Assembly: GCA_020851115.1 (NCBI GenBank)
Contig: JADZDJ010000244.1
Coordinates: forward strand, 1 to 46,079
DNA: 46,079 bases
DNA from: Pirellulales bacterium
GTDB lineage: Bacteria > Planctomycetota > Planctomycetia > Pirellulales > JADZDJ01
Direction: 5' to 3'
In this document: positions 25,144-33,903 of the stretch, in pieces
Numbering within the stretch: position 1 is the stretch's first letter
Layout of the letters: each line of letters opens with the position of its first letter
Made by a program: the position numbers and the translations under genes
The notes under the pieces: model-generated
The model's input: only the letters and a program-made list of their open reading frames with translations
Database searches by the model: none
Told to the model about the DNA's origin: nothing

Positions 25144-25172
25144 AGCATAGCGGTCGCCGAGCAAGATGTCAA
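25144..25172 (-). promoter_or_regulatory. Sigma70-like promoter of the rrf2 gene
   Basis: On the minus strand TTGACA (25172-25167) and TATGCT (25149-25144) are 17 nt apart. The predicted start is near 25137, giving a leader of about 208 nt before the ATG at 24929. The remaining sequence 25173-25299 shows no gene. Confidence 0.5.
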
Positions 25173-25299
25173 ACCATTTTTCGGAGAAAACGTGAGAAAT
25201 ACGGAACTGCGCCAATTGGGAGACTAAACTATCCAGAGTTCCGGTCGTTGCAGGCAGTGAGCCGCATCTGAGAGTCGCAATTCTGCCCGGCTGACAGGG

Positions 25300-25887
25300 C
25301 TACCGGCTGGGCGGTGCGGTTTTGGTAGTCTGTTTGGCGGCCATCGCCCGTGGTTCTCGCCAAACCGTGTGCCAAAAGAGCATGATGGCTCCGACGACAA
25401 GCAGGCTATCGGCAATATTGAATACGGCCCAATCGAAGTTAATCGAGCGAAGCTGGAAATGGAGCCAATCGCGAACGGCATACGCCGATTGGCCCGCTCG
25501 TTGGTCGCTGGGTGGCCATATCAAGCCGTGCAATCCAAGTCGGTCATAGAGATTGCCGAGGATTCCCGCGACAATGCACCCCAGGGCAAAGGTCAGCCAA
25601 GTGTCCTTTCCAGCGCTTCCGATGAGGATCCAACACGTAATTGCAATAGCTGCAACGACTGCCAACCCGGCAAAAACAAACGCCATACCTTGACCGATTC
25701 CAAACAGTGCTCCTTCGTTGAGGCTGGTTTCCAAGCAGAAGATATCCGGCGGAACGATGACGATCCGATTGCCGCTCGGCATCCCGAGCTTGGCAAAGAT
25801 CCAATGTTTACTCGCCAAATCGACGGCGCAGCCGCCAAATGCGAGACCAAAAAACAAGGCCCATCGCCATTTGGGGACCGAACACAT
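25300..25887 (-). CDS. lspA: Lipoprotein signal peptidase (signal peptidase II)
   Basis: The 195-residue membrane protein has four helices and the two catalytic Asp motifs: GNLYDRLGL (~125-133) and FNIADSLLVVG (~168-178). The segment TSLNEGALFGIGQG matches the N-x-G-x-[AL]-[FW]-[SG] motif. It cleaves the signal peptide from diacylglyceryl-modified prolipoproteins in the inner membrane. The start at 25887 (MCSVPKWRWALFF) is chosen; a longer frame would overlap the dksA-like gene. It follows that gene by 119 bp on the same strand. Residues ~138-155 are a hydrophilic loop, slightly longer than in E. coli. Confidence 0.92.
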   Translation of the reverse strand: MCSVPKWRWALFFGLAFGGCAVDLASKHWIFAKLGMPSGNRIVIVPPDIFCLETSLNEGALFGIGQGMAFVFAGLAVVAAIAITCWILIGSAGKDTWLTFALGCIVAGILGNLYDRLGLHGLIWPPSDQRAGQSAYAVRDWLHFQLRSINFDWAVFNIADSLLVVGAIMLFWHTVWREPRAMAAKQTTKTAPPSR

Positions 25888-26006
25888 GGTCCAGATTGCA
25901 CCTTTCCGTGATGCGAGGAATTGTGAGGCAGGCAATCTTGCCTGCGAAGGACAGGTTTCAGCGAGTAGGCCAGTGCCACTTGCAAGTCGCCCCAGGGGCC
26001 GGTCAA

Positions 26007-26378
26007 TTATCGGCGACTTTCCATCGCCGAAGCGCACTTTACACAAAAAGGCGTATACGGGATGGCTTGCAGACGAGTTTTGGGAATTTTGGCCCCACAT
26101 TCCTCGCAGTCGCCGTAGGTTCCCGCGTCAATCCGCTCCAGCGATGCCTCGACGGCATCGAGCGTGGCTTCCTCATTTTCCATCAAGCTGAGCGTGAATT
26201 CTTGTTCGAAATTGTCGCTGCCCAAGTCGGCCATATGGATCGGCATGCTGGAAATATCGCCGTTCCCATCGCCGTTTTTCTTGAGGGCCGCATCGGCCAG
26301 TTGCGTAACATCTCCCCGGAGCCTGGCTCGAAGAGCCAGCAAAACTGTTTTATATGCCTTCGCCTCGGTCTTCTTCAT
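26007..26378 (-). CDS. TraR/DksA family C4 zinc-finger protein
   Basis: The 123-residue protein has an N-terminal coiled coil (KKTEAKAYKTVLLALRARLR) and a C-terminal zinc finger CEECGAKIPKTRLQAIPYTP followed by FCVKC, the four-Cys DksA/TraR finger (C-x2-C-x17-C-x2-C). The segment LERIDAGTYGDCEECG is typical of the family. DksA-type proteins bind RNA polymerase in the secondary channel and modulate transcription with ppGpp. The DxxDxA tip motif of true DksA is not seen, so I give no gene symbol. It has a perfect consensus promoter and is followed by lspA on the same strand, a common pairing in planctomycetes (recollection). Confidence 0.88.
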   Translation of the reverse strand: MKKTEAKAYKTVLLALRARLRGDVTQLADAALKKNGDGNGDISSMPIHMADLGSDNFEQEFTLSLMENEEATLDAVEASLERIDAGTYGDCEECGAKIPKTRLQAIPYTPFCVKCASAMESRR

Positions 26379-26441
26379 CGATCGACTTCTCCGCTGCTGA
26401 GTTGCACTGTTGACCTATGATTCCACGTGGGCAGACTTGTG

Positions 26442-26470
26442 ATTATAGATAGGGGGCAATAGGGTGTCAA
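26442..26470 (-). promoter_or_regulatory. Perfect consensus sigma70 promoter of dksA-like/lspA
   Basis: On the minus strand TTGACA (26470-26465) and TATAAT (26447-26442) are separated by exactly 17 nt, an exact match to the consensus. The start would be near 26435, 57 nt before the ATG at 26378. The region lies between this gene and the divergent thrC. Confidence 0.8.
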
Positions 26471-26514
26471 AGGTCCGTTCCACCCGGACGCTGGCTGCTT
26501 TACACTAGGAAATT

Positions 26515-27921
26515 GTGAGCGTTTTGATTCAGAATGACGCAGCGTTTCAGCGGTGCATCTCGCCCGACTGCGGGGCGACCTATGGCCTTAGCGAATCGCG
26601 AGTGGCGTGCCGTTGTGGTGAGTTACTCGATGTGGCTTACGACTGGAACCGCGTTCGGCCCCCTTCGTCGCTCGAGTGGTTCCAGTCGAAATGGTCTCGC
26701 CGGATGGAACCGCTGTGCCTAAGCGGCGTCTGGAGGTTCCGCGAATTGCTGCCGTTTGCACCCAGCGAACTGGCCGTCACGATCGGCGAAGGGCAAACGC
26801 TGCTGCAAGATGTGCCGGCGGTTGCCAAGTACATTGGGCTGGGCGGCGGGCGTTTGCACTTGCAGTACGAGGGCATGAACCCTTCGGGCAGCTTCAAAGA
26901 CAATGGCATGTCGGCGGCGTTTACTCACGCGCGCATGGTGAATGCGCGCCGGGCGGCATGCGCATCGACCGGCAATACCAGCGCGTCGTTGGCGCTGTAC
27001 TGCGCGGTTACGCGACTGATGAGGGCGATTATTTTTATCGGTTCGGGAAAAATTTCGTACGGCAAGTTATCGCAGGCACTCGACTACGGCGCGCTGACGG
27101 TACAAATCGCCGGTGACTTCGACGACGCCATGCAGCGAGTGAAAGAGGTTTCCGCCAGCCAAGGCATTTATCTGGTGAACAGTGTCAATCCCTTCCGCCT
27201 GGAAGGGCAGAAGACGATCATGTTCCGCGTGCTTGAATCGCTTGGCTGGGAAGTACCCGATTGGATTGTCGTGCCGGGTGGAAATCTCGGCAATTCGAGC
27301 GCGTTTGGCAAGGCATTTGCTGAACTTCAAGCGATCGGTTTGATCGACCGCGTGCCGCGGCTGGCGGTCGTCAACGCCGTCGGCGCTAATACGCTATATG
27401 AGTTGTTCCAGCGGCGCGGCTTGCGTTGGAACGGCGGGCGACCCGACAATCGCATCACTAGCAGTTATTATGCTCAGTTGGATGCCGAGCATCGCCGCGC
27501 CGACACGATTGCCAGCGCCATCGAGATCAATCGCCCGGTTAATTTAAACAAATGCCTGCGAGCGCTGGACGTCTGCGACGGCGTTGTGCGAGAGGTGACG
27601 GAGCAAGAAATCCTTGATGCCAAAGCGCAGGTCGGTGCCGGCGGCTTGGGCTGCGAACCAGCCAGTGCGGCCAGCGTCGCCGGGGCGAAGCGCTTGGTGG
27701 CCGAAGGTACAATCAGCCGCGATGAGCGGGTGGTTTGTATCCTCACGGGACATCAACTGAAAGACCCAACCGCTACAGTGGCCTATCACACCACCGACCA
27801 AGAACAGTTCAATAAAGTTCTCGGCGGCCGCGGCGTGAAGCGGGCCACCTTTGCCAATCGCGCCGTGACGGTGAATAACGACTTGGATGAGATCATCAAA
27901 GCGATACAGCTTTACAGTTAG
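26515..27921 (+). CDS. thrC: Threonine synthase
   Basis: The 468-residue PLP enzyme has an N-terminal zinc-ribbon-like part ([21 protein letters not shown]) and the PLP-lysine motif [11 protein letters not shown] (~125-135), followed by [16 protein letters not shown] and the glycine loop [14 protein letters not shown] (~258-271). It converts O-phosphohomoserine to threonine and phosphate. Length and motifs match bacterial fold-type II threonine synthases. The start is GTG at 26515, preceded by AGGA 4 nt upstream. dapB follows 164 bp downstream, so two genes of the aspartate family pathway are neighbours. Confidence 0.93.
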   Translation: MSVLIQNDAAFQRCISPDCGATYGLSESRVACRCGELLDVAYDWNRVRPPSSLEWFQSKWSRRMEPLCLSGVWRFRELLPFAPSELAVTIGEGQTLLQDVPAVAKYIGLGGGRLHLQYEGMNPSGSFKDNGMSAAFTHARMVNARRAACASTGNTSASLALYCAVTRLMRAIIFIGSGKISYGKLSQALDYGALTVQIAGDFDDAMQRVKEVSASQGIYLVNSVNPFRLEGQKTIMFRVLESLGWEVPDWIVVPGGNLGNSSAFGKAFAELQAIGLIDRVPRLAVVNAVGANTLYELFQRRGLRWNGGRPDNRITSSYYAQLDAEHRRADTIASAIEINRPVNLNKCLRALDVCDGVVREVTEQEILDAKAQVGAGGLGCEPASAASVAGAKRLVAEGTISRDERVVCILTGHQLKDPTATVAYHTTDQEQFNKVLGGRGVKRATFANRAVTVNNDLDEIIKAIQLYS

Positions 27922-28085
27922 CGCCGAATTGAGTAAATATGGTCAGCTCGACAACGGCCGATGCATGTTCGAGCCGCGCCCGTTCGAATGTGCATCGCGG
28001 GCGAACGTCAATCATAGAACCTATATGCTGTGCATGGACCACGCATCGGCCGCGGAGATCCATCCGCGGCGATTCTTGAGGCAAT

Positions 28086-28886
28086 ATGGCTACTCCGATT
28101 CAACTGGCCATCCATGGCGCCGCCGGACGCATGGGGCAGCGGCTGGTCGTCCTTGGCTCGGCCGATGATGAATTGAAAATTGTCGCGGGACTCGAGACGT
28201 CGAACCATCCCAAGCTGGGTGAAGACATCGGCTCGGTCGCGCGGCTGCATCCGCTTGGCGTGCCGCTCGCGGCGAAATTGAATGCGCCGGTGGACGTGGT
28301 GATCGACTTCTCGGTTCCCGCAGCGGTCATGTCGATCTTGCAAACCTGCCTCGGCAAGAAGATTCCTCTCGTCGTGGCAACCACAGGACTCGATGCCGAT
28401 CAACAGGCCGCGATCAAAGATGCCGCCAAACAGATTCCGCTGCTGTGGTCGCCCAGCATGAGTCTGGCGGTCAACCTGGCGATGAAGTTAGCGGAAATCG
28501 CCGGCCGATCGCTGCGCGATCATCCGAGCGGGGCCGACGTCGAAATCATCGAACGGCATCACCGCTACAAGGAAGACGCGCCCAGCGGAACAGCGCTTCG
28601 GTTCGGCGAGATCATTGCCAAATCGATGGGCCTTTCCAAGCACCAGCACGGCCGCGAAGGCCGACCCGGTGCTCGGCCGCACGATGAAATCGGCTACCAT
28701 GCGATCCGCACTGGCGATAACCCCGGCGAGCATACGGTCCTTTTCGGCCTGCTGGGTGAAACCATCGAGCTGACCGTTCGCGCCAGCAATCGCGATTGCT
28801 ATGCGCACGGAGCGCTGGCGGCGGCAAAGTTCTTACACGACAAACCTCCAGGGATGTATGGGATGGCGGATGTGCTGGGCCTGTGA
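28086..28886 (+). CDS. dapB: 4-hydroxy-tetrahydrodipicolinate reductase
   Basis: The 266-residue protein has the N-terminal nucleotide-binding motif IHGAAGRMGQRL (~8-19), VDVVIDFSVPAAV (~73-85), VVATTGLD, and the catalytic EIIERHHRYKEDAPSGTAL (~152-170) with the active-site His and the Lys/SGT substrate loop. It reduces HTPA to tetrahydrodipicolinate with NAD(P)H in lysine and diaminopimelate synthesis. Full length. ATG at 28086 fits the motif position. Confidence 0.96.
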   Translation: MATPIQLAIHGAAGRMGQRLVVLGSADDELKIVAGLETSNHPKLGEDIGSVARLHPLGVPLAAKLNAPVDVVIDFSVPAAVMSILQTCLGKKIPLVVATTGLDADQQAAIKDAAKQIPLLWSPSMSLAVNLAMKLAEIAGRSLRDHPSGADVEIIERHHRYKEDAPSGTALRFGEIIAKSMGLSKHQHGREGRPGARPHDEIGYHAIRTGDNPGEHTVLFGLLGETIELTVRASNRDCYAHGALAAAKFLHDKPPGMYGMADVLGL

Positions 28887-28991
28887 GGGACGAGGATCTA
28901 GGATCGAGGGCCGATCGAAGGTAAGTCTCAAGCCCGATGTGTCGTGATTGGATACACGTCTCATACCCCTCAAACCACGCCCCTCCTCAAC

Positions 28992-29360
28992 ATGGCCAAA
29001 TGCGAGCAAGGTTATCTGTGCGACGTGTGCGGCGGCGACGTGGAAACGATCGCGGAGAGTGATCTCTATCTGCGCTATGTAATCGGCGAAGTCGATCCGG
29101 AAACGTTGCATACGACGCGCGAACGGCATCTTCGCTGCGATCCTGTGCTGGCACAATTCATTGTCGATGACGATTTCGAGCCAGTGATGGTCGAAGGGGC
29201 GTTCGACAAACGGCAATTGGATGCGAGTTATGTGCGCGAGCGCGAAACGCTGATCACCCGCGGCTGGCGACGACTGAAGGAAATCGCGGGACTTGAACTG
29301 CCGATCATCGATTCCCCGTTACCGGAAGTTCGCGCTGCGTTGGAGCGACAGAATCGTTAG
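28992..29360 (+). CDS. Conserved hypothetical protein with an N-terminal CxxC
   Basis: The 122-residue product starts MAKCEQGYLCDVCGGDVETI, giving Cys4, Cys10 and Cys13, possibly a small metal-binding knuckle. It continues with SDLYLRYVIGEVDPETLH and RHLRCDPVLAQFIVDDDFEP. Coding composition is good and it ends 9 bp before the MFS gene, so they may be co-transcribed. I recognise it only as a protein type seen in planctomycetes, without known function. The ATG at 28992 is preferred over one 48 nt upstream because the conserved-looking part starts there. Confidence 0.65.
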   Translation: MAKCEQGYLCDVCGGDVETIAESDLYLRYVIGEVDPETLHTTRERHLRCDPVLAQFIVDDDFEPVMVEGAFDKRQLDASYVRERETLITRGWRRLKEIAGLELPIIDSPLPEVRAALERQNR

Positions 29361-29369
29361 ACTCAACGC

Positions 29370-30755
29370 ATGAAGCAACAGGGCGCTGCAGAGCGGTCAT
29401 TCTCGAAACGTCGATCGTCGATGGCTGGCGCACGTTGGTCGTTGTGCCTGTTGTTGGCGATTAATCTATTCAATTATATCGATCGCCAGGTGCTGGCCGC
29501 CGTCGTTCCCGTGGTGCAGACGGAATTCAAGGCCAGCGATCGAGAGATGGGGCTGTTGGCAACGGCCTTCCTGTTGAGCTACATGGGGTTTGCGCCGCTG
29601 TTTGGTTGGTTGGCGGATCGTTTCGGCCGATGGATGCTAGTGGGCATCGGAGTGATTTTGTGGAGTTTGGCGAGTGGGGCTTCTGGATTGGCCACTGAGT
29701 TGGGAGTGATGCTGTTGACCCGCACGTTCGTCGGGATTGGCGAAGCGGCCTATGGTCCGATCGCGCCGACGATCATCTCCGACCTGTTCCCCATCGAGCG
29801 CCGCGGCCGCGTGTTGGCCTGGTTCTATACTGCCATTCCTGTGGGAAGTGCGCTGGGATATCTGCTGGGTGGCCAAGTGGTGGGCTGTGGGTGGAGTTGG
29901 CACTGGGCATTTTTCCTGGTCGTTCCGCCGGGGATTTTGCTTGGCATTCTCGCGCTGCTGATGTGCGATCCGCCGCGCGAAGATGTACAGGTCGGCGGCA
30001 ATGCAGCGTTGCGAAAGACCGCGACGCTGCGCGACTACAAGCAGTTGCTGCGGATTCCATCGTATCTGCTCAACACCGCAGGAATGACAGCCATGACGTT
30101 TGCCTTGGGCGGGCTGGCGTTTTGGGTTCCCAAGTACATCGTGTGGCGAATGGTTCGCGCCGGTGAAGTGAATTTGACGATCGAAACGGAGGTTCAGCAG
30201 GCGACGGCCGACGCCAACTTTTGGTTCGGCGTGATCGTTGTCGTCTCCGGATTGGTTGGCACACTCGCGGGAGGCTGGCTCGGAGACAAATTGCGCAGCC
30301 GATTTTCTGGCTCATACTTTCTCGTGTCCGGCGCGGCAATGCTGCTGGGCTTTCCGCTGGTGGCGACCCTGATCGTGACGCCCTTTCCGGCAGCGTGGCT
30401 GCTGATCTTCGCCGCTTGCCTGTGTGTGTTTTTTAATACCGGACCAACGAATACCGTCTTGGCCAATGTCACACACCCCTCGATTCGGGCGGCTGGTTAT
30501 GCCGTCAACATTTTTGTCATTCATGCACTTGGAGATGCGATCAGTCCGCTGATGATCGGTTGGGTCAATGATCTGTTCGCGGGCATGGTTGATCCGCGCA
30601 TCTTGGCGGCAGGAGATGTTGGAAAAGTTTATCAGGGGAACATGAATGCGGGCTTTCTTGCCGTGTCGTTTGCGATATTAATTAGCGGGCTGTTTTGGTT
30701 GTGGGGAGCGCGACATTTGGAACGCGATACCCAGCGGGCGACGACGAGCGTGTAA
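29370..30755 (+). CDS. MFS transporter, spinster-like
   Basis: The 461-residue protein has 12 predicted helices. The first is CLLLAINLFNYIDRQVLAAV, followed by the MFS loop GWLADRFGRWMLVGIG between TM2 and TM3 and RTFVGIGEAAYGPIAPTIIS in TM4, as in the spinster-like subfamily. A second loop motif GWLGDKLRSRFSG follows TM8. A ~25-residue soluble stretch (RMVRAGEVNLTIETEVQQAT) lies before TM7/8. Substrate is unknown; relatives export lipids or organic anions. Start could be 29370 or the ATG at 29421; both leave the helices intact. Confidence 0.85.
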   Translation: MKQQGAAERSFSKRRSSMAGARWSLCLLLAINLFNYIDRQVLAAVVPVVQTEFKASDREMGLLATAFLLSYMGFAPLFGWLADRFGRWMLVGIGVILWSLASGASGLATELGVMLLTRTFVGIGEAAYGPIAPTIISDLFPIERRGRVLAWFYTAIPVGSALGYLLGGQVVGCGWSWHWAFFLVVPPGILLGILALLMCDPPREDVQVGGNAALRKTATLRDYKQLLRIPSYLLNTAGMTAMTFALGGLAFWVPKYIVWRMVRAGEVNLTIETEVQQATADANFWFGVIVVVSGLVGTLAGGWLGDKLRSRFSGSYFLVSGAAMLLGFPLVATLIVTPFPAAWLLIFAACLCVFFNTGPTNTVLANVTHPSIRAAGYAVNIFVIHALGDAISPLMIGWVNDLFAGMVDPRILAAGDVGKVYQGNMNAGFLAVSFAILISGLFWLWGARHLERDTQRATTSV

Positions 30756-30824
30756 CGGCGAGAAAAGTGGAGCAAAAAAGCCGCGGAGACGCATTGGCGG
30801 CGGTCGAGTCGCTATCTGAGCAGT

Positions 30825-32405
30825 TTATTGGGACGGCGACCCCAATGGAATCGCGCGGTCGATTCGGGCGAGGCACTTTTCTTTGCCGAGCAGCGCCAAG
30901 CAATCGTATAAGCCTGGACCGACGCCTTTGCCACTGATGGCGACGCGCAAGGGGTGAACGAGGTCGCCGATTTTGATGGACTCGGTATCGACGAAGGCCT
31001 TCAGGGTTGCTTCCAACGGGCCCGACTCAAACGGCTCGACCTCGGCGAGCCGGCCTTTGAATTTTTTCAGAATGTCAATTGCGCCAGGCTTTTGCAGGCT
31101 CTTTGCAGCCGCTTTTTCGTCGTAGGAAAAGTCGTCGGTGAAAAAGAAATCGGCATACGCAAGAATATCACCGCCGACTTTCAGGCGGTCGCCGGCGGCT
31201 TCGATGATCTTGGTGAGTTTCGGGCCGACGTCGCACGACGGCGGATCGCTAATCAGCCCAGCGCGCTGGAGAAACGGGAGCAACTTTGTCACCTTTTGCT
31301 TGATTGGCAGTTCCTGCATGTAGTGATCTTGGAACGCCCAGAGCTTTTTGCAATCGAAGCTCGCCGGAGCCTTGGTGACGCGGGCGAGCGAAAAATGATC
31401 GATCATTTGCCGACGAGTGAAGAACTCAGTTTTGTCATCCAGCGACCAGCCGAGCAGCATCAAGTAGTTCACAATCGCATCTGGCAGATAACCCACCTGG
31501 TCGTAAAAATCGACGATTACTGGATTAAATGTGTCGGCCGACGGCTCCGAACCCAGTCGACGGGCGATTTCCATGCCGTGCTCGTAGAGCCGCGCGAAAT
31601 CCTGATTCTTCAAATACTGGGCAAGCTTACGCTTGCTGAGTTTGTTCTTGCTTCCCGGTTCGGCAACAAACGGCAGATGCGCATACTCGGGCAATTGGTA
31701 GCCGAGTGACTGTGCGATGAACACTTGCCGCGGCGTGTTGGATAGATGCTCTTCAGCACGGATTACGTGCGAAATCTGGAAATCAAAATCATCGACCACG
31801 CTGGCCAGATGATACAAGCATGTGCCGTCGGCACGCTGGATCACGTGATCTTGCTCGCGCGCCCAATCGAACTCGACTTCGCCGCGAACGTGGTCGTTGA
31901 ACTTCAGTTTACCGTCGCGCGGCATTTTCAGTCGCACCACCCCCTTGCGTCCTGTGGCCTCGAATTTCTGCTGTTGTTCACGATTGTCGGCCATCCAGCG
32001 TCGGCTATAGAGAAATGGCCGTTTTTCGGCGACGGCGGCGTCACGCTCGGCTTGGATCTCTTCCGGAGTCGCGTAGTCGTGGTAGGCAAAGCCGCCAGCC
32101 AGCAGTTTTTCCACCGCCGCTTGATATTGCGGGAACCGCTGCGATTGAAAGTAGGGCGTGTAAGGTCCGCCAACTTCGGGGCCTTCGTCCCAGTCGATTC
32201 CCAGCCAGCGAAAGCCGTGCAGGATTGGGGCAAGCGCAGCTTCGACGTTTCGCTGCTGATCGGTGTCATCGATCCGCAGTAAGAACTGGCCTCCGTGCCG
32301 CCGCGCAAACAGCCAATTGAACAGGGCCGTCCGTACGCCGCCAATGTGCAAATAGCCGGTTGGGCTGGGTGCAAAGCGGGTGCGGACGGGGGAAATGTTC
32401 GACAT
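30825..32405 (-). CDS. gltX: Glutamyl-tRNA synthetase
   Basis: The 526-residue class I synthetase has RFAPSPTGYLHIGGVRTALF (~8-27) with the HIGH-type motif and KNKLSKRKLAQY (~255-266) with the KMSKS-type motif. It also has the family segments RIDDTDQQRN and HVIRAEEHLSNTPRQ. It charges tRNA with glutamate; some bacterial enzymes also charge tRNA-Gln. Domains are in the usual order and the length is normal. It is convergent with the MFS transporter and divergent from the GNAT gene. Confidence 0.95.
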   Translation of the reverse strand: MSNISPVRTRFAPSPTGYLHIGGVRTALFNWLFARRHGGQFLLRIDDTDQQRNVEAALAPILHGFRWLGIDWDEGPEVGGPYTPYFQSQRFPQYQAAVEKLLAGGFAYHDYATPEEIQAERDAAVAEKRPFLYSRRWMADNREQQQKFEATGRKGVVRLKMPRDGKLKFNDHVRGEVEFDWAREQDHVIQRADGTCLYHLASVVDDFDFQISHVIRAEEHLSNTPRQVFIAQSLGYQLPEYAHLPFVAEPGSKNKLSKRKLAQYLKNQDFARLYEHGMEIARRLGSEPSADTFNPVIVDFYDQVGYLPDAIVNYLMLLGWSLDDKTEFFTRRQMIDHFSLARVTKAPASFDCKKLWAFQDHYMQELPIKQKVTKLLPFLQRAGLISDPPSCDVGPKLTKIIEAAGDRLKVGGDILAYADFFFTDDFSYDEKAAAKSLQKPGAIDILKKFKGRLAEVEPFESGPLEATLKAFVDTESIKIGDLVHPLRVAISGKGVGPGLYDCLALLGKEKCLARIDRAIPLGSPSQ

Positions 32406-32699
32406 GGCAGCGATGGTCGCGGGAATGAAAGCGGAGGAAATAACAAATTATCGGTGAAAGCAAGAAAGGGAAAGGCGGTGTAAAAAGGCCAATCGCTAGT
32501 TCTAAATTACCCAGAACGGAAGCCCGGCGCATGAGTAGGGGGACACGCACAATCGCTGTAAATCGTAATTTTGTCGTTCCGTGATGAACATGCCGGATGA
32601 CCAGCCTTTCGTTTACAAGCGATTTTTTTGGCTGAGCGACTTGGCATTGGATGCTGGCTGAGAAAGAATAACGCAGATCGGCCTGCTCGTCATTGCCCA

Positions 32700-33485
32700 A
32701 TGTCAATTTCAGCACTCGTGAGGGGTGGAGCCGTTTTCGGAACAACCATGGGCGACTTCGAGCAGATTCTGCAAATTCGTCCCGGCCGCATCGCGGCCTT
32801 GTCGGCATACGCTCTGGCCAAAATCGTGCCGGACTCTGCGGCAATGGCGGCAGTTCGCGCTGCCTTGGAGTTGTCCAGGCAGCGTCACGTTCGGGTTGTT
32901 CAATCGCTGGTCGGTGTGGCCGATTCACAAACCGCGGAGAGGCTGAAATCTGTCGGTTTTTCCCATATTACCGACGTCTTTCATTTAGTTTGTGCCGTAT
33001 CCGACCAGAAATCCTTTCCGATTCGCAACAGTCTGCGGTTTATGCTGTTCGACGATACTCCGCAAGCGGAAGTTATATTATCTCAATTAATTTCGCAGAC
33101 TTACGATGCATCGCAAGACTGCCCAGAGTTAAACGGCAAGCGACCGGTCGACGAGGTGTTGGCGAGCTATCGAGCCATCGGACACAACCGCCGGCAAACG
33201 TGGTTCGTCGCGCAGCAGGAAAGCGCGAATGTAGGCTGCCTATTGCTCGCCGAGCATCCGAAGCAGCGCGATTTGGAGCTCATTTACATGGGCGTTGTAC
33301 CACCGTTTCGCGGGCGCGGCATGGGGCGCGATTTTATTGAGCATGCACGAACCATCGCGGGAGGCTTGCCAACCGAGCGGTTGAGTTTAGCGGTAGACGC
33401 GAGAAACAAGCCCGCGCTGGCGATTTATCGAGCCGCGGGATTTGCTGAGGCCGCGAAATACAAGCTGTATCTGCTGCTGTTGTGA
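32700..33485 (+). CDS. GNAT family N-acetyltransferase
   Basis: The C-terminal half carries the acetyl-CoA-binding motif LELIYMGVVPPFRGRGMGRD (~192-211, with R-G-R-G-M-G) and LSLAVDARNKPALAIYRAAG (~229-248), the two hallmarks of GNAT enzymes. The N-terminal ~130 residues (SAYALAKIVPDSAAMAAVRA and on) look like a second, degenerate GNAT-like half, as in tandem-GNAT proteins. Substrate is unknown. The start is uncertain: ATG 32700 or ATG 32748, neither with a clear ribosome binding site. It is a lone gene. Confidence 0.78.
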   Translation: MSISALVRGGAVFGTTMGDFEQILQIRPGRIAALSAYALAKIVPDSAAMAAVRAALELSRQRHVRVVQSLVGVADSQTAERLKSVGFSHITDVFHLVCAVSDQKSFPIRNSLRFMLFDDTPQAEVILSQLISQTYDASQDCPELNGKRPVDEVLASYRAIGHNRRQTWFVAQQESANVGCLLLAEHPKQRDLELIYMGVVPPFRGRGMGRDFIEHARTIAGGLPTERLSLAVDARNKPALAIYRAAGFAEAAKYKLYLLLL

Positions 33486-33572
33486 AGTCAAAATGCCTGC
33501 GCGCAAGCTATCTCCAGATATTTTGGGCGATGATGCCTCGAGAAGCGAAGCAATTAAATTTCGATCGAACAG

Positions 33573-33616
33573 TTTTTCCACGCAGCGCGCAACCCGACTA
33601 AAAAATATTTTTTATC
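33573..33616. other. AT-rich stretch with one DnaA-box-like site
   Basis: TTTTCCACG near 33574-33582 matches the DnaA box TTATCCACA at 7 of 9 positions, and an AT-only run (AAAAAATATTTTTTAT) follows at 33600-33615. The segment is upstream of dnaA. A single weak box is not enough to call an origin; autoregulation of dnaA is another option. Confidence 0.2.
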
Positions 33617-33710
33617 GGATGCGCATACTTGACAGGCTGAGATTTCCGAAGGTTTTCTATGCACGTTTTTTTCTCAGCACGGTGGTTTGCAAAAAGTGTT
33701 CTCCCAAGGT

Positions 33711-33738
33711 TTGACAGCAACGCTAGCAGACGTACAAT
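33711..33738 (+). promoter_or_regulatory. Sigma70-like promoter of dnaA
   Basis: TTGACA (33711-33716) and TACAAT (33733-33738) are separated by 16 nt; only one base deviates from consensus. The start would be near 33745, giving a ~160-nt leader before the ATG at 33904. Confidence 0.7.
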
Positions 33739-33903
33739 CGCATCCTTCGGGTGACACACAAAACATTTTTTCGACGGCGCTGCCGTCGCTAGCGGACGGG
33801 CTTTCTTACTGCTTCGCTTTCCAGTTCGGATGTGAAATCGCCGCCACGAAGGTGCGATAGCGGGAAGTTGTTGCGCGCTAGAGACTCCGGTCAGGATCAG
33901 ACC

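Noticed and set aside
33486-33903. Replication origin upstream of dnaA
   Set aside because: Only one weak DnaA-box-like 9-mer and one AT run; not enough to call an origin.
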